Positions 54,060 through 62,711 of a stretch of DNA of 62,711 nt are shown here, one piece after another. Under the pieces are notes generated by a model. It saw nothing but the letters and a program-made list of their open reading frames with translations. It was not told where the DNA came from and searched no databases. Position numbers and translations under genes: made by a program. This DNA is from CAVWDU01 sp963840725 (GTDB taxonomy: Bacteria; Pseudomonadota; Gammaproteobacteria; Pseudomonadales; Halieaceae), in assembly GCA_963840725.1 (NCBI GenBank), contig CAWIZY010000023.1:1-62711 (forward strand), in the 5' to 3' direction. Position 1 is the stretch's first letter. The number at the start of each line of letters is the position of its first letter.

Positions 54060-56294
54060 ATGCGAGTAATGAAGTTCTTTACCCCAAAACTACTCCCGGT
54101 TGCCATCACGTTGATTTCTGGCCAGGTGAGCGCGGCCGCGCTGGAGGAGGTCGTCGTCACGGCACAGAGGCGAACCGAGAGCCTGATGGACGTACCGATC
54201 TCGATCGCAGCGATGTCTGGCGAAAAGCTGAACGAGGCAGGGATTACGCGTATGGCGGATCTGGTCGCCTATGTGCCAAACCTGACCATGACGGAGGCGG
54301 CAATTGGTTCCAATATCTACATTCGCGGTGTCGGCTCCCAGGTTAACCAGGGCTTCGAACAATCGGTGGGCACCTATGTTGACGGCATATACTACGGACG
54401 CCCACGCCAGTTACGGGCGCCATTCTTTGACCTGGAACGGGTCGAAGTGCTGCGTGGTCCGCAGGCGATCCTGTTTGGCAAGAACTCCATTGGCGGCGCG
54501 CTGAGCCTCACGACAGCAAAGCCGAGTGATGAATTCGAGGGGGATGTGTCGCTTTACTATGAACCTGATCACGAGGAACTGGAAACATACGCGACACTGT
54601 CAGGACCGCTCTCCGACAGTCTCAGGGGGCGTCTTTCGCTCCGCAAGCGCGACATGGATGGCTATCTCGACAACATCGCCAAGGACAGTTATGAGATGGA
54701 AACCGACGAGTGGGTGGTACGCGGCACCCTGGTCTGGGACGCTACCGACAGTCTGGCGGTAACCTTTAAAGCGGAGACCGGGGAGTTTAACACCAAGGGC
54801 CGTAATCTGGTGATCCTCAACGATCCAGCCCCGGGTGGGGCGACGCCGATCGTAAATGAGTTCGAGAAAAAAGCCGTTAATGATGAGGAATACAGCGACA
54901 ACGAATACGACAACTACACCCTCACCCTGGATTACCAGATGGGCGATTTCACCCTGACCTCGATTACCGGCTATTCCGCTTACGAGTATCAGGAAGCCGT
55001 GGATACCGACTTCGGTATCGGCAGCACAGTACAGACGCCCTCCTCCGAGGATTTTGACCAGTTCAGCCAGGAGTTGCGCCTGGTGTCGCCGCAAGGCCAG
55101 ACTTTTGACTACATCGTTGGCCTGTTCTACCAAACCAATGATATTTCCTATCGGGAACCTGCCGCCATTACCCTGCCCGCCATACAGGTCATCCTGGATC
55201 GCGATTACGGGTCTGAAAGTGACGCCTGGGCCGTATTTGGCCAGGGCACCTGGAACGCGACCGAAACCTTTCGCATAACCCTGGGCGCTCGGTACACCGA
55301 GGAGAGTAAAGACGGCTTTCGCAGGTTACCGGTCCGAAATGTAGATGGCTCGATTTTCAACCCGCTGAATCTGCCGGAATTTGCAGAACTCGGCATGCCG
55401 CTACCGGGCCTCGGTGTCGTTCCACACGACCTCCGCGGCGATCGCGATGAGCAAAGTTTCACGCCCATGATCAACGTCCAGTGGGATGTCGGCAGCGATG
55501 CGATGCTCTACGCCAGCGCTTCCACCGGCTTCAAAGCCGGTGGGTTCGACGCACGCAGCAACCGCGCAGCATTACCTGATGGATCTCCGGCACTGGAATT
55601 CGAAGAGGAAGAGGCGCTGGCGTTTGAAGTCGGAGGCAAACTCCAGTTACTTGATGGCGCGGCTGAGCTGAACATCGCCTTGTTCAGGACCGAGTTTGAT
55701 GACTTGCAAGTCAGCGTTTTCGACGGCGTGCTTGGCTTTGACGTGGCAAATGCTGCCGAAGCGGTCTCCCAGGGCGTGGAGCTTGACGGTCGTTGGCAGG
55801 CGACGGACCACCTGATGTTTTCCGGGGCCGTGGGCTATACCGATTTCGAATTTGAAAACTACCCTGATGGTGCCTGTTACAAAGGGCAGACGCCAGATCG
55901 GGTAGAATCCGGGGTACCGTTCTGTGACTGGTCTGGTAATACCAACCAACTGACACCTGAGTTCAGTGCTACCGTCAGCGCCGATTTCGTCTACCCGGTC
56001 TGGGGCAACCTGGAGCTTCGCGCAACCCTTGATGTGATCTATTCCGACGAGTACTTTGCGGCACCGGACCTGGATCCCAATTTGGTGCAGGACTCATTTA
56101 CCAAGATCAATGCGCGGTTGGGTATTGGCAGTGTCGACGGCACCTGGGACGTGGCGCTGGTGGGCAAGAACCTGACCGATGAGGAGATTATATCCTTCGG
56201 CAACGATGTACCTCTTACCGGCCCGGTGCAGAGCTACTTCGCTTTTGTAGAGCGCCCGGCGACGGTTGCCATTCAGGGCAGATACCGGTTCTGA
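54060..56294 (+). CDS. TonB-dependent outer-membrane receptor
   Basis: This intact 744-residue receptor has a signal peptide (MRVMKFFTPKLLPVAITLISGQVSAA), a TonB box-like start (LEEVVVTAQRRTESL), a plug with IYIRGVGSQVNQGFEQSVGTYVDGIYYGRPRQL and LERVEVLRGPQAILFGKNSIGGALSLTTAKP, and a barrel ending IQGRYRF. CAGGAGC lies before the ATG. It belongs to the same subfamily as the fragment at 49509-50105. With a sulfatase on one side and a PQQ alcohol dehydrogenase on the other, it may import the substrate of the dehydrogenase. Confidence 0.95.
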   Translation: MRVMKFFTPKLLPVAITLISGQVSAAALEEVVVTAQRRTESLMDVPISIAAMSGEKLNEAGITRMADLVAYVPNLTMTEAAIGSNIYIRGVGSQVNQGFEQSVGTYVDGIYYGRPRQLRAPFFDLERVEVLRGPQAILFGKNSIGGALSLTTAKPSDEFEGDVSLYYEPDHEELETYATLSGPLSDSLRGRLSLRKRDMDGYLDNIAKDSYEMETDEWVVRGTLVWDATDSLAVTFKAETGEFNTKGRNLVILNDPAPGGATPIVNEFEKKAVNDEEYSDNEYDNYTLTLDYQMGDFTLTSITGYSAYEYQEAVDTDFGIGSTVQTPSSEDFDQFSQELRLVSPQGQTFDYIVGLFYQTNDISYREPAAITLPAIQVILDRDYGSESDAWAVFGQGTWNATETFRITLGARYTEESKDGFRRLPVRNVDGSIFNPLNLPEFAELGMPLPGLGVVPHDLRGDRDEQSFTPMINVQWDVGSDAMLYASASTGFKAGGFDARSNRAALPDGSPALEFEEEEALAFEVGGKLQLLDGAAELNIALFRTEFDDLQVSVFDGVLGFDVANAAEAVSQGVELDGRWQATDHLMFSGAVGYTDFEFENYPDGACYKGQTPDRVESGVPFCDWSGNTNQLTPEFSATVSADFVYPVWGNLELRATLDVIYSDEYFAAPDLDPNLVQDSFTKINARLGIGSVDGTWDVALVGKNLTDEEIISFGNDVPLTGPVQSYFAFVERPATVAIQGRYRF

Positions 56295-56347
56295 ACCCCG
56301 GCATTCATGCCGCCATTGACCGAAGCCCGGCACGCTACTGTAGCGGC

Positions 56348-56369
56348 AGGCCCCTTTCCTGAGGGGCCT
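56348..56369. terminator. Hairpin after the TonB receptor, possible terminator
   Basis: The stem AGGCCCC/GGGGCCT has an 8-base loop and is not followed by a clear T run. It lies 54 bp past the receptor stop and is only weak evidence. Confidence 0.35.
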
Positions 56370-56522
56370 CCGTTCGCCCTGGCCCGGTCTTTTACTACCG
56401 GAAAACAACTGTCCTGTAGCGCCGCATCGTTTTTCTATATGGCGCTGGTACTGGCCTTACCACGCTGTACGTGATTCGTACGATAAACAAACCTACACCA
56501 CCAAATCAGCAGGAGTAGTTCG

Positions 56523-58678
56523 ATGCGTTTTCTTTCCTTGGCCCTCATTTTTTTCTCTCTGCTGATGAGCGCCTGCGACAAGTCGGTAAACGAGACTCAC
56601 CAGGCTGCCCCCGCCGATAATCTGCCGCTGGCGGCAACGGCGGGCTCGTTGGCGCTTGCGACTGTTAACACCGACCGTATCATCAATGCCGATAACGAGC
56701 CTCAAAACTGGCTCAGTCACGGACGCACCTATAACGAGCAGCGTTTCAGTCCCCTGGATCAGATTAACGCCGATAATGTGCAACAACTCGGTCTGGCGTG
56801 GTATTTCGATTTTCCTACCAACCGAGGCATTGAAGCCACGCCGATTGTCGTGGACGGGGTTATTTATGTGACCGGGTCGTGGAGCACGGTGTATGCGCTG
56901 AACGCCGAGACGGGCAAGCTGCTATGGCAATTTGATCCTGAGGTCCCGAAGCAATGGGCGGCCAACGTCTGTTGCGACGTCGTCAACAGGGGCGTTGCCG
57001 TCTGGCGCGGCAGAGTCTATTTTGGCACCCTGGACGGTCGGCTGATAGCGCTTGATGCCGGCGACGGTTCCCCGGTATGGGAAGTACAGACCACGCCCAG
57101 CGATCGTCCGTACTCAATAACCGGCGCTCCGCGCGTTATCAAGGACAAGGTAATTATTGGAAATGGCGGGGCGGAGCTCGGCGTAAGGGGTTTCGTCTCT
57201 GCCTATGACGCGGCGACCGGCAAGCAGGTCTGGCGCTTCTACACGGTGCCGGGCGACCCGTCGAAGCCCTTTGAGAACCCGATTCTTGAGACCGCCGCGA
57301 GGACCTGGAAGGGAGGCGAGTGGTGGCAGATTGGCGGTGGCGGCACTGTTTGGGATTCGATGGCTTACGACCCCGAGCTCGACCTGCTTTATTTCGGGGT
57401 GGGCAATGGCGCACCCTGGAATCGCCAAATCCGCAGCCCAGGGGGTGGCGACAACCTGTTTCTCTCCTCTATCGTCGCGGTTAAACCCGATACCGGGGAG
57501 TACGTGTGGCATTACCAGACAACACCCGGAGAAACATGGGATTATACCGCCACCCAACATTTGATCCTGGCGGACCTGGAGATTGAAGGAAAGCTGCGGA
57601 AGGTCATTCTGCAGGCGCCCAAAAACGGATTCTTCTACGTCCTTGATCGCGCCACCGGCGCGTTCATTTCGGCAGAAAAGTATACCAAAGTGAGCTGGGC
57701 GAGCCATGTTGATCCTGAAACCGGACGCCCGGTGGAAATACCTGAGGCCCGGTACACCGATGGTGAACCCGTTTTGGTCTGGCCGCACCCACTCGGTGGG
57801 CACAACTGGCACCCCATGAGCTTCAGCCCCAAGACGGGGCTGGTGTATATACCGGCCCAGGAAATACCGCTGACCTATGCCCATGATGAGAGCTTCGACT
57901 ATCTCCCGGGCGCCTGGAACACCGGCATTAAACTTGAACTGGCCGGCTTGCCGGATGACGAGGTCGTGCGTAGAGATGTTGCGCAGATGGTCAAAGGGCA
58001 TATCAGCGCATGGGACCCGGTTGCGCAGCGTGAGGTCTGGCGGGTTCAGCACGCCAACATATGGAATGGCGGCCTGCTCTCGACCGCCGGAAACCTGCTG
58101 TTCCAGGGCAATGCGGAGGGCGAATTCGTCGCCTACCGCGCAAGTACCGGCGAGCGGCTGTGGGCGACACCTGCGCAAACTGGAATCGTGGCAGCGCCAA
58201 TCACTTACGCGATCAATGACGAACAGTACATAGCCGTCGCCGCCGGCTGGGGGGCGGCTTTCCGCTCACCGCCGGCGAAATCGCGAGCCGCAGCCGTGGC
58301 GTAATCAACCACAGCCGGGTGTTGATTTACAAGCTGGGCAGTAAGTCCGAGTTACCGTCACCCGAGCAGTTGGCAAGGGGACTGCCTGAGCCGCCGGCTG
58401 CGACCGCAACTGAGGAGAAGATCGCGGAAGGACACCGTGGATACATGCGTTTTTGCCACGTGTGCCATGGCGACCGCGCTATTTCGGCCAGTTCGATTCC
58501 GGATCTTCGCTATATGGACGCGGACACCCACGAACTGTTCGGGCCGATTGTGTTGGGCGGAATTCGCCATGAGCAGGGCATGGTTGGCTTCGCCGGCAAG
58601 ATCGATGTCAACGACGTGGAGGCGATACACGCCTACCTCATCAAGCGGGCCCACGATGTTGCAGAGGGACGGGATTAA
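56523..58678 (+). pseudogene. PQQ-dependent alcohol dehydrogenase with C-terminal cytochrome c, one frameshift
   Basis: The start has a lipoprotein/signal region (LALIFFSLLMSAC). The quinoprotein propeller spans about residues 55-590: W-motif blocks such as GLAWYFDFPTNRGIEATPIV, the vicinal Cys pair in ANVCCDVVNRG, TTPGETWDYTATQHLI with the catalytic Asp, HNWHPMSFSPKTGLVYIP. The frame is lost at about 58258 (CTTTCCGCTC, where one C seems missing). The heme-c domain follows in the next frame (LIYKLGSKSELP, GYMRFCHVCHG, LRYMDADTHELFGPIVLGGI), ending at 58678. This is a quinohaemoprotein alcohol dehydrogenase (type II). A one-base deletion is the only lesion seen, so it may be a sequencing error. 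Confidence 0.88.
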
Positions 58679-58703
58679 CGAACAATGTTGTTGCTCCCCT
58701 GCC

Positions 58704-59615
58704 CTACGACAGGCTCTCTATCAACGCCATCCCCGAGGGCGGCAGCGTGCGATTTTTGAGATAAACGGTTCCGGCACAGGTTTCAATTTCGCTGAACCCT
58801 TCGAGTACAAGAGGCACTAATAAACCATTGCTGATTTCCTCGCGAAACAGGATTTCAATGCCGCTGGTAATATAGTTGGTGTTGCGTGCGATGTTGCGCA
58901 ATACCCCGTAGCTTTCACAGGTAATGCGGGAGATGTGCTGGTAGTACACCTCAGGATCAATGCCTTCAGGGGCATTTTCCATAAACCAGTTAACGTATCG
59001 TTGCGGGAGCGCCGGAATCGCCAATGGGTACTCCAGCAAATCTTCAGGGGTTAATTTGCTGGCGTTGGCCAGGGGGTGCTCGGGCCGGCAAGCAAAGATA
59101 CTACTGGTGGTCGGGAGTTCCTCGATAATCAGGTCAGGCTGATCCTTCAACTCTTCCACGTCACCGATAAACAGATGAATATCCCCTTGTCGCAGCATTC
59201 GTGCCAGGGTGTACCAGCTGTCAATGGTGATATGAATCTTCAGTTGTGGATGTTGACGCAGCAGGCGACTTACGGCGTCGGCAACCAGTGCCTCTGCAAC
59301 CAGCGGCCCGCTGCCAATCCTCAATTCACCACGCTGCAGTTTGGACATCTGGTCCAGCTTGTGGTGGATAGATTCCAGCTCTACAAACACCTGGTGAGCA
59401 TGTTCCATTAACACATCGCAGTAGGCGGTGGGGCTCACATCATGGGGTTGACGGTCGAACAGTGGCACGCCCAGCAGGTTTTCAAGATTACGGATGCTTT
59501 TGGTCAGGGCAGGCTGTGAGATAAACAGCGCACCGGCCGCACGGCCGAAATTCCGGTGCTTGACCAGGAGAGCCACATGGCGCAGCTGGCGGGTATCAAT
59601 CATTGGATTGGGCAT
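58704..59615 (-). CDS. LysR-type transcriptional regulator
   Basis: A complete 303-residue protein with an N-terminal helix-turn-helix (DTRQLRHVALLVKHRNFGRAAGALFISQPALTKSIRNLENLLGVPLFDR) and a substrate-binding domain. It converges on the PQQ dehydrogenase gene with 25 bp between the stops, and may regulate it, though LysR proteins usually sit divergent from their targets. It resembles the LysR remnant at 20810-21330. Confidence 0.93.
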   Translation of the reverse strand: MPNPMIDTRQLRHVALLVKHRNFGRAAGALFISQPALTKSIRNLENLLGVPLFDRQPHDVSPTAYCDVLMEHAHQVFVELESIHHKLDQMSKLQRGELRIGSGPLVAEALVADAVSRLLRQHPQLKIHITIDSWYTLARMLRQGDIHLFIGDVEELKDQPDLIIEELPTTSSIFACRPEHPLANASKLTPEDLLEYPLAIPALPQRYVNWFMENAPEGIDPEVYYQHISRITCESYGVLRNIARNTNYITSGIEILFREEISNGLLVPLVLEGFSEIETCAGTVYLKNRTLPPSGMALIESLS

Positions 59616-59663
59616 GAGTTCTTCCGGGCAATGCGCATGCGGGTTCGGCTGGTGTTGCGGTCT

Positions 59664-60056
59664 TCACCCCGTCACCGCGTTCTGCTCCTCCGGCTCTACC
59701 TCGGCCTGCTGGTATGGTTCCACCCGGTACCGGCCATTGGCCTTGGCCAGATAGAGTGCGGTATCCGCCTGCTGCATGAGCTCCCCTACCCCACTGTTGC
59801 CCTCTGTTACCCCCAGACTGGCAGTTACTACCAGCTCGCCACCGGGCATGGGCAGCGGTGCGGCGGCCCCGAGCCAGAACAGGAGCGTGCGATGGTCCTG
59901 GGCCGGCCACAGTATCATCACCAGCAATCCCGCCACCACCAGACTCATGTAAGCGGCCGGGTAGGACTGGTCAATCAGCAGTTCAAGCTGCTCCGCCCGG
60001 ATCTTATCGGCGGCATAACCGCGGGCGTCGAAGGGCTTGTGCTCTGGTTCAGACAA
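59664..60056 (-). pseudogene. Diguanylate cyclase with internal deletion
   Basis: The N-terminal part (ARGYAADKIRAEQLELLIDQSYPAAYMSLVVAGLLVMILWPAQ) is a start and first membrane segment of a sensor-type cyclase. The sequence then passes directly into the C-terminal end of a GGDEF domain (VTASLGVTEGNSGVGELMQQADTALYLAKANGRYRV). The membrane sensor rest and the GGDEF catalytic motif are missing. The frame is kept across the deletion. Confidence 0.7.
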
Positions 60057-60353
60057 AATGCGAAGAGCTCCGGTCGGTGCAGGCTGGCACTGTGGGCACT
60101 ATAGCAGCAAAGTTCTGCCAGGGGGATTGCCCCGGTGGCATTCCTGGCCGGGGTTGGTGCGAGTGCTTTCCGTCTGCAATCCAGCGCCGCTTCCAAAGTG
60201 CTGGGAACGTCGACCCAACGGCCGCCCCGCGAAGCTCGCTAACTACCTGGCTACATCAATCTCCCACGAGCCCGGCGAGAAATGCATTGATAGACCTCCA
60301 CCAGAGGCCAGCCCCACCGCTCCAACGGAAGGGCTGTTGTTTTGAGCGCTCCG
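60057..60353. other. Gap with no gene seen
   Basis: Short frames on the plus strand (LATSISHEPGEKCIDRPPPE) could be the tail of something but match no family that I know. Confidence 0.3.
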
Positions 60354-61137
60354 TCAGGAATACAGGGTCCGGCGGTTTATCAGCATCATGCCAAGTAAAC
60401 CAATGCCCAACAACGGGATGACGCCCACGATAGGGACCGAGCAGTCCTGAATGATGGGGTCACAGAAATCTCGACGACCATTGATAAAAACCTCCATCGC
60501 ACTGACGTAAAACTGTTCCGATGAATCACCGCCATAGCCGACGGTCATTGCCTCTGCGGGCGTCAGTGACGGTCCCTGGATAAAGTTGGCGACTTCCGCC
60601 GCGGTGCCGGTCGCCCAGCCATTCCCCGCCAGTGCCTGGCTCGCGCCCCGGATTAACACCGTGTCACCGGCAACGCTGCCATCGCCATCATGGGTACCGC
60701 TGATCCATAGCCTCGACACTACGATGCTCGCGAGCACTTGCCCTGGAGGGACGGCCGTCACATCGAATTCAAAGGTCAGCTCTTCTCCTGACCTGATATT
60801 GTCGTCGTCGGAGGGGTCGCAGATATTGCTGCTCATCCCGGGGCGTGCCCCGGTAGCTGCGCCGGCGAGCAGTTTGGGGCACACGCCCATGCCCGCTCGC
60901 GCGCTGCCGATGCGGGCGTCCAGGTAGGCATAGCCGCCGCCGTTCGCGCTGACGGTCACCGTGCCTTCAAAACCGGCCTCGCTAAAGACATCCGTAAACG
61001 GCTGCCACGCACTTTCGCCATGCTTTTCATCTGCCAGCTTCTGGAAGTCGAGGATAAAAGCCTGTCCCTGGCTGGCAAACGCCAGGGCAATCAGTCCAAC
61101 AAGTTGTGGAGCGGTGACCTCTTCCAATGCGAATCGA
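60354..61137 (-). pseudogene. PEP-CTERM-like exported protein, start removed by an IS
   Basis: The mature part begins AFILDFQKLADEKHGESAWQPFTDVFSEAGFEGTVTVSANGGGYAYLDARIGSARAGMGVCPKLL and ends with a sorting signal: VPIVGVIPLLGIGLLGMMLINRR, a PEP-CTERM variant. The signal peptide (LVGLIALAFASQGQA) is present but its first residues and start codon are replaced by transposase sequence at about 61138. The gene has no start and is dead unless an IS start is used. It resembles the intact PEP-CTERM gene at 41480 only in architecture. Confidence 0.7.
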
Positions 61138-61560
61138 TTCTGTTGAAGACTCACTGGGTAATGGTGGTCATGGATCAGTATACCCGCAGGATCATCGGCT
61201 TTGAGGTGCATGCGGGTAACGTGGATGGGCCTGCATTGTGTCGAATGATGCGTCTTCTGGACAAGGCTGGCCGACACACATCAGTTCAGATAATGATCCG
61301 TTGTTTCAATACCACCGCTGGAAAGCCAACTTACGCGTACTTGAAATAGAAGAAATCAAATCACTTCCACATGTGCCAATGTCGCATCCGTTCGTTGAAC
61401 GATTGATCGGTAGTATCCGACGAGAGCTAATCGATCAGACCTTCTTCTGGACTGTGACTAACCTTGAAAACAAGCTTCTGAATTATCAGGGCTATTTCAA
61501 CGAGCATCGGACTCATTCTGGAGTCGCATATTTATCTAGGGCAGCTCTGAAAAACTCGTA
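61138..61560 (+). pseudogene. IS3-like integrase-core transposase, C-terminal half, cut by IS5
   Basis: The integrase blocks are in two frames: VMDQYTRRIIGFEVHAGNVDGPALCRMM (first Asp) and SSDNDPLFQYHRWKANLRVLEIEEIKSLP, PFVERLIGSIRRELIDQTFFWT (second Asp and Glu), ending FNEHRTHSGVAYLS. The frameshift is near 61275. It is inserted into the PEP-CTERM-like gene, and an IS5 element follows at 61539, after HSGVAYL. Confidence 0.85.
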
Positions 61561-62580
61561 AATTTGCGTAGTTCTTCCATGCTGCCTCCATTTCTGATTT
61601 CCAGGGGCCATTTGCCCCGTGGTTTTGTCTATTTTTCCGCCTGGAATCTGCTTTTCAGCAAACTCCAGACGGAGTTATCCCGCTATGTCGCCATATATGG
61701 CTCGGCTCGCAGCAGGTTTGTGAAGCCAGCTAGCAGATACAGCCGGTTGGTGTTTTTCGCCAGGCCACGATAACGAACTTTGTCGTATCCGAACTGGCGT
61801 TTAACCAGTCCACATCTCGCTGTTCATGCTCTGGCCGCTTTTCAATGCCCTGGTAGCCGGCGTCACCCCACACCCGCTCTTCTTCTCCGTGCAACAACTG
61901 ATCGACCTGAGTTATGTCGTGCACATTCCCTGGTGTTGTCGTCAGGCTGTGAATCAGCCCCAATGAATCATCTACGGCGATATGCATCTTCATGCCGAAG
62001 TGCCATTCGTTACCTTTCTTTACCTGGTGCATCTCGGGATCACGCTCGCCTTTCCGGTTCTTAGTGGATGACGGCGCTGCAATAATCGTCGCATCAATGA
62101 TGCTCCCTTCCTGAAGTCTCAGACCCTGTGATTCCAGGTGAGATTGAATGGTGTCAAACAGGCGCTGCCCGAACTTATGCCGCTCAAGGAAATGGCGGAA
62201 ATTCAGAATAGTTGTTTCATCGGGCAGATTGTCCGACATGCGAAGCCCGGCAAAACGGCGCATTGACTCAATCTCGTACAGCGCATCTTCCATGGCCGGA
62301 TCGCTCAGGTTGTAGAGCAACTGCATGACATGGATGCGCAGCATGACTGACAGTGGGTCGGTTTACGTCCGGTTTTGCCTTTCGAATACTTCTTCGCTAA
62401 CTGCCGCTCCAGCTTTTCCCACGGAATGAGCTGATCCATACGCTCCAGGAACTTCTCCCGCCGGGTTTTGCGCTTCTTGCCTTCATACTCTGCTTCGGCA
62501 AACGTCGGTTGGCTCATTTCTTGATCCCATTGGTGGAAAACCCTATTGTGCCAGTAATGGGCCGTTTTTCAGAGCTGCCC
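61539..62580 (-). mobile_element. IS5-family element with perfect 17-bp ends
   Basis: The element is 1,042 bp. Its 17-bp ends match perfectly: GGGCAGCTCTGAAAAAC at 61539-61555 and GTTTTTCAGAGCTGCCC at 62564-62580. The flanks CTA at the left and TA at the right fit a short TA-containing target duplication of IS5 elements. It inserted into the 3' end of the IS3-like transposase; the outer sequences (CATATTTATC on both sides) are similar. Confidence 0.85.
61730..62517 (-). pseudogene. IS5-family transposase, frameshifted
   Basis: The N-terminal part (TFAEAEYEGKKRKTRREKFLERMDQLIPWEKLE, KYSKGKTGRKP) starts at 62517. After a shift near 62340 it continues LRIHVMQLLYNLSDPAMEDALYEIESMRRFAG, then IIDATIIAAPSSTKNRKGERDPEMHQVKKGNEWHFGMKMHIAVDD (first and second acidic residues) and WGDAGYQGIEKRPEH. 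It ends early at about 61795. At least two lesions. Confidence 0.85.
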
Positions 62581-62695
62581 TAATTCCATATTTATCAATA
62601 GCATAAAATGCCCCGCCGGCTTTCGTATCAACATTGTTGCAACACCGGTTGCCCACTGATACAGTATCTACATTGTAGAAACGGATGTAGAAGAT

Positions 62696-62711
62696 ATGAA
62701 ACTGGCCATCC
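62696..62711 (+). CDS. Start of a gene cut by the window end
   Basis: An ATG after GTAGAAGAT begins MKLAI and runs off the window. Nothing can be said of its function. The preceding stretch (62581-62695) could hold its promoter. Confidence 0.3.

Noticed and set aside
53774..54346. Open frame of 190 codons before and into the TonB receptor
   Set aside because: Only its first codons match a transposase end; the rest overlaps the receptor in another phase.
57114..58178. Minus-strand open frame of 354 codons
   Set aside because: Antisense shadow of the PQQ dehydrogenase.

Overview
The window looks like chromosomal DNA of a marine, aerobic gammaproteobacterium, perhaps of the Halieaceae/Spongiibacteraceae type. 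This is inferred from two full TonB-dependent receptors and a third receptor fragment, a PQQ/cytochrome c alcohol dehydrogenase, an arylsulfatase, DUF1214 and CmcJ-like genes, and two PEP-CTERM-like proteins. No rRNA, tRNA, CRISPR array or phage structural gene was seen. Most of the window is accessory DNA in decay: metabolic genes alternate with broken insertion sequences (IS91, IS110, IS3/IS481-like, IS5, IS6, IS21), and many host genes are cut, frameshifted or internally deleted.

Layout. 0.4-5.5 kb: a frameshifted secreted subtilisin-like protease and a small exported protein. 6-8.1 kb: a broken IS110 and a higBA toxin-antitoxin locus with a damaged toxin. 8.1-10 kb: IS91 copy 1. 10.1-13 kb: dsbB, a His-rich exported protein, an acyl-CoA dehydrogenase, a small membrane protein and a MAPEG protein. 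13.2-17.9 kb: a membrane-fusion lipoprotein cut by IS91 copy 2, itself split by a complete three-gene serine-recombinase unit. 18-22.6 kb: gene fragments, a large unknown membrane protein and vapBC. 23.2-36 kb: an intact amino-acid island with a CDGSH-cupin protein, TonB receptor, class I aminotransferase, threonine-aldolase-like lyase, PhzF isomerase, class V PLP enzyme, NSS transporter, TrpB-like synthase, an aspartate-dehydrogenase-like remnant and an FAD amino-acid oxidase. 36.8-38.4 kb: an exported FMN hydroxy-acid dehydrogenase carrying a CxxCH motif. 39-42 kb: cho, a photolyase fragment cut by IS91, and a PEP-CTERM protein behind a sigma-54 promoter. 43-45.2 kb: two cytochrome b561-type proteins divergent from a membrane-anchored LuxR regulator. 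46-50 kb: peptidase remnant, CmcJ-like enzyme, GNAT, DsrE-like protein and a receptor fragment. 50.1-51.7 kb: IS91 copy 3. 51.9-59.6 kb: sulfatase, a 214-bp MITE, TonB receptor, PQQ dehydrogenase and LysR. 59.7-62.7 kb: a gutted diguanylate cyclase and a PEP-CTERM gene cut by an IS3-like remnant that is itself cut by an IS5 element.

The most unusual structure is a family of tiny palindromic repeats (24, 36 and 42 nt, all multiples of three) that sit inside the IS91 transposase reading frames in both orientations and at many different sites. At seven sites another IS91 copy in the same window supplies the empty site, so each insertion can be read directly. They behave like in-frame mobile palindromes and also lie at deletion junctions. 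The second main point of interest is the 23.2-36 kb amino-acid island, whose gene combination I do not recognise as a described pathway.
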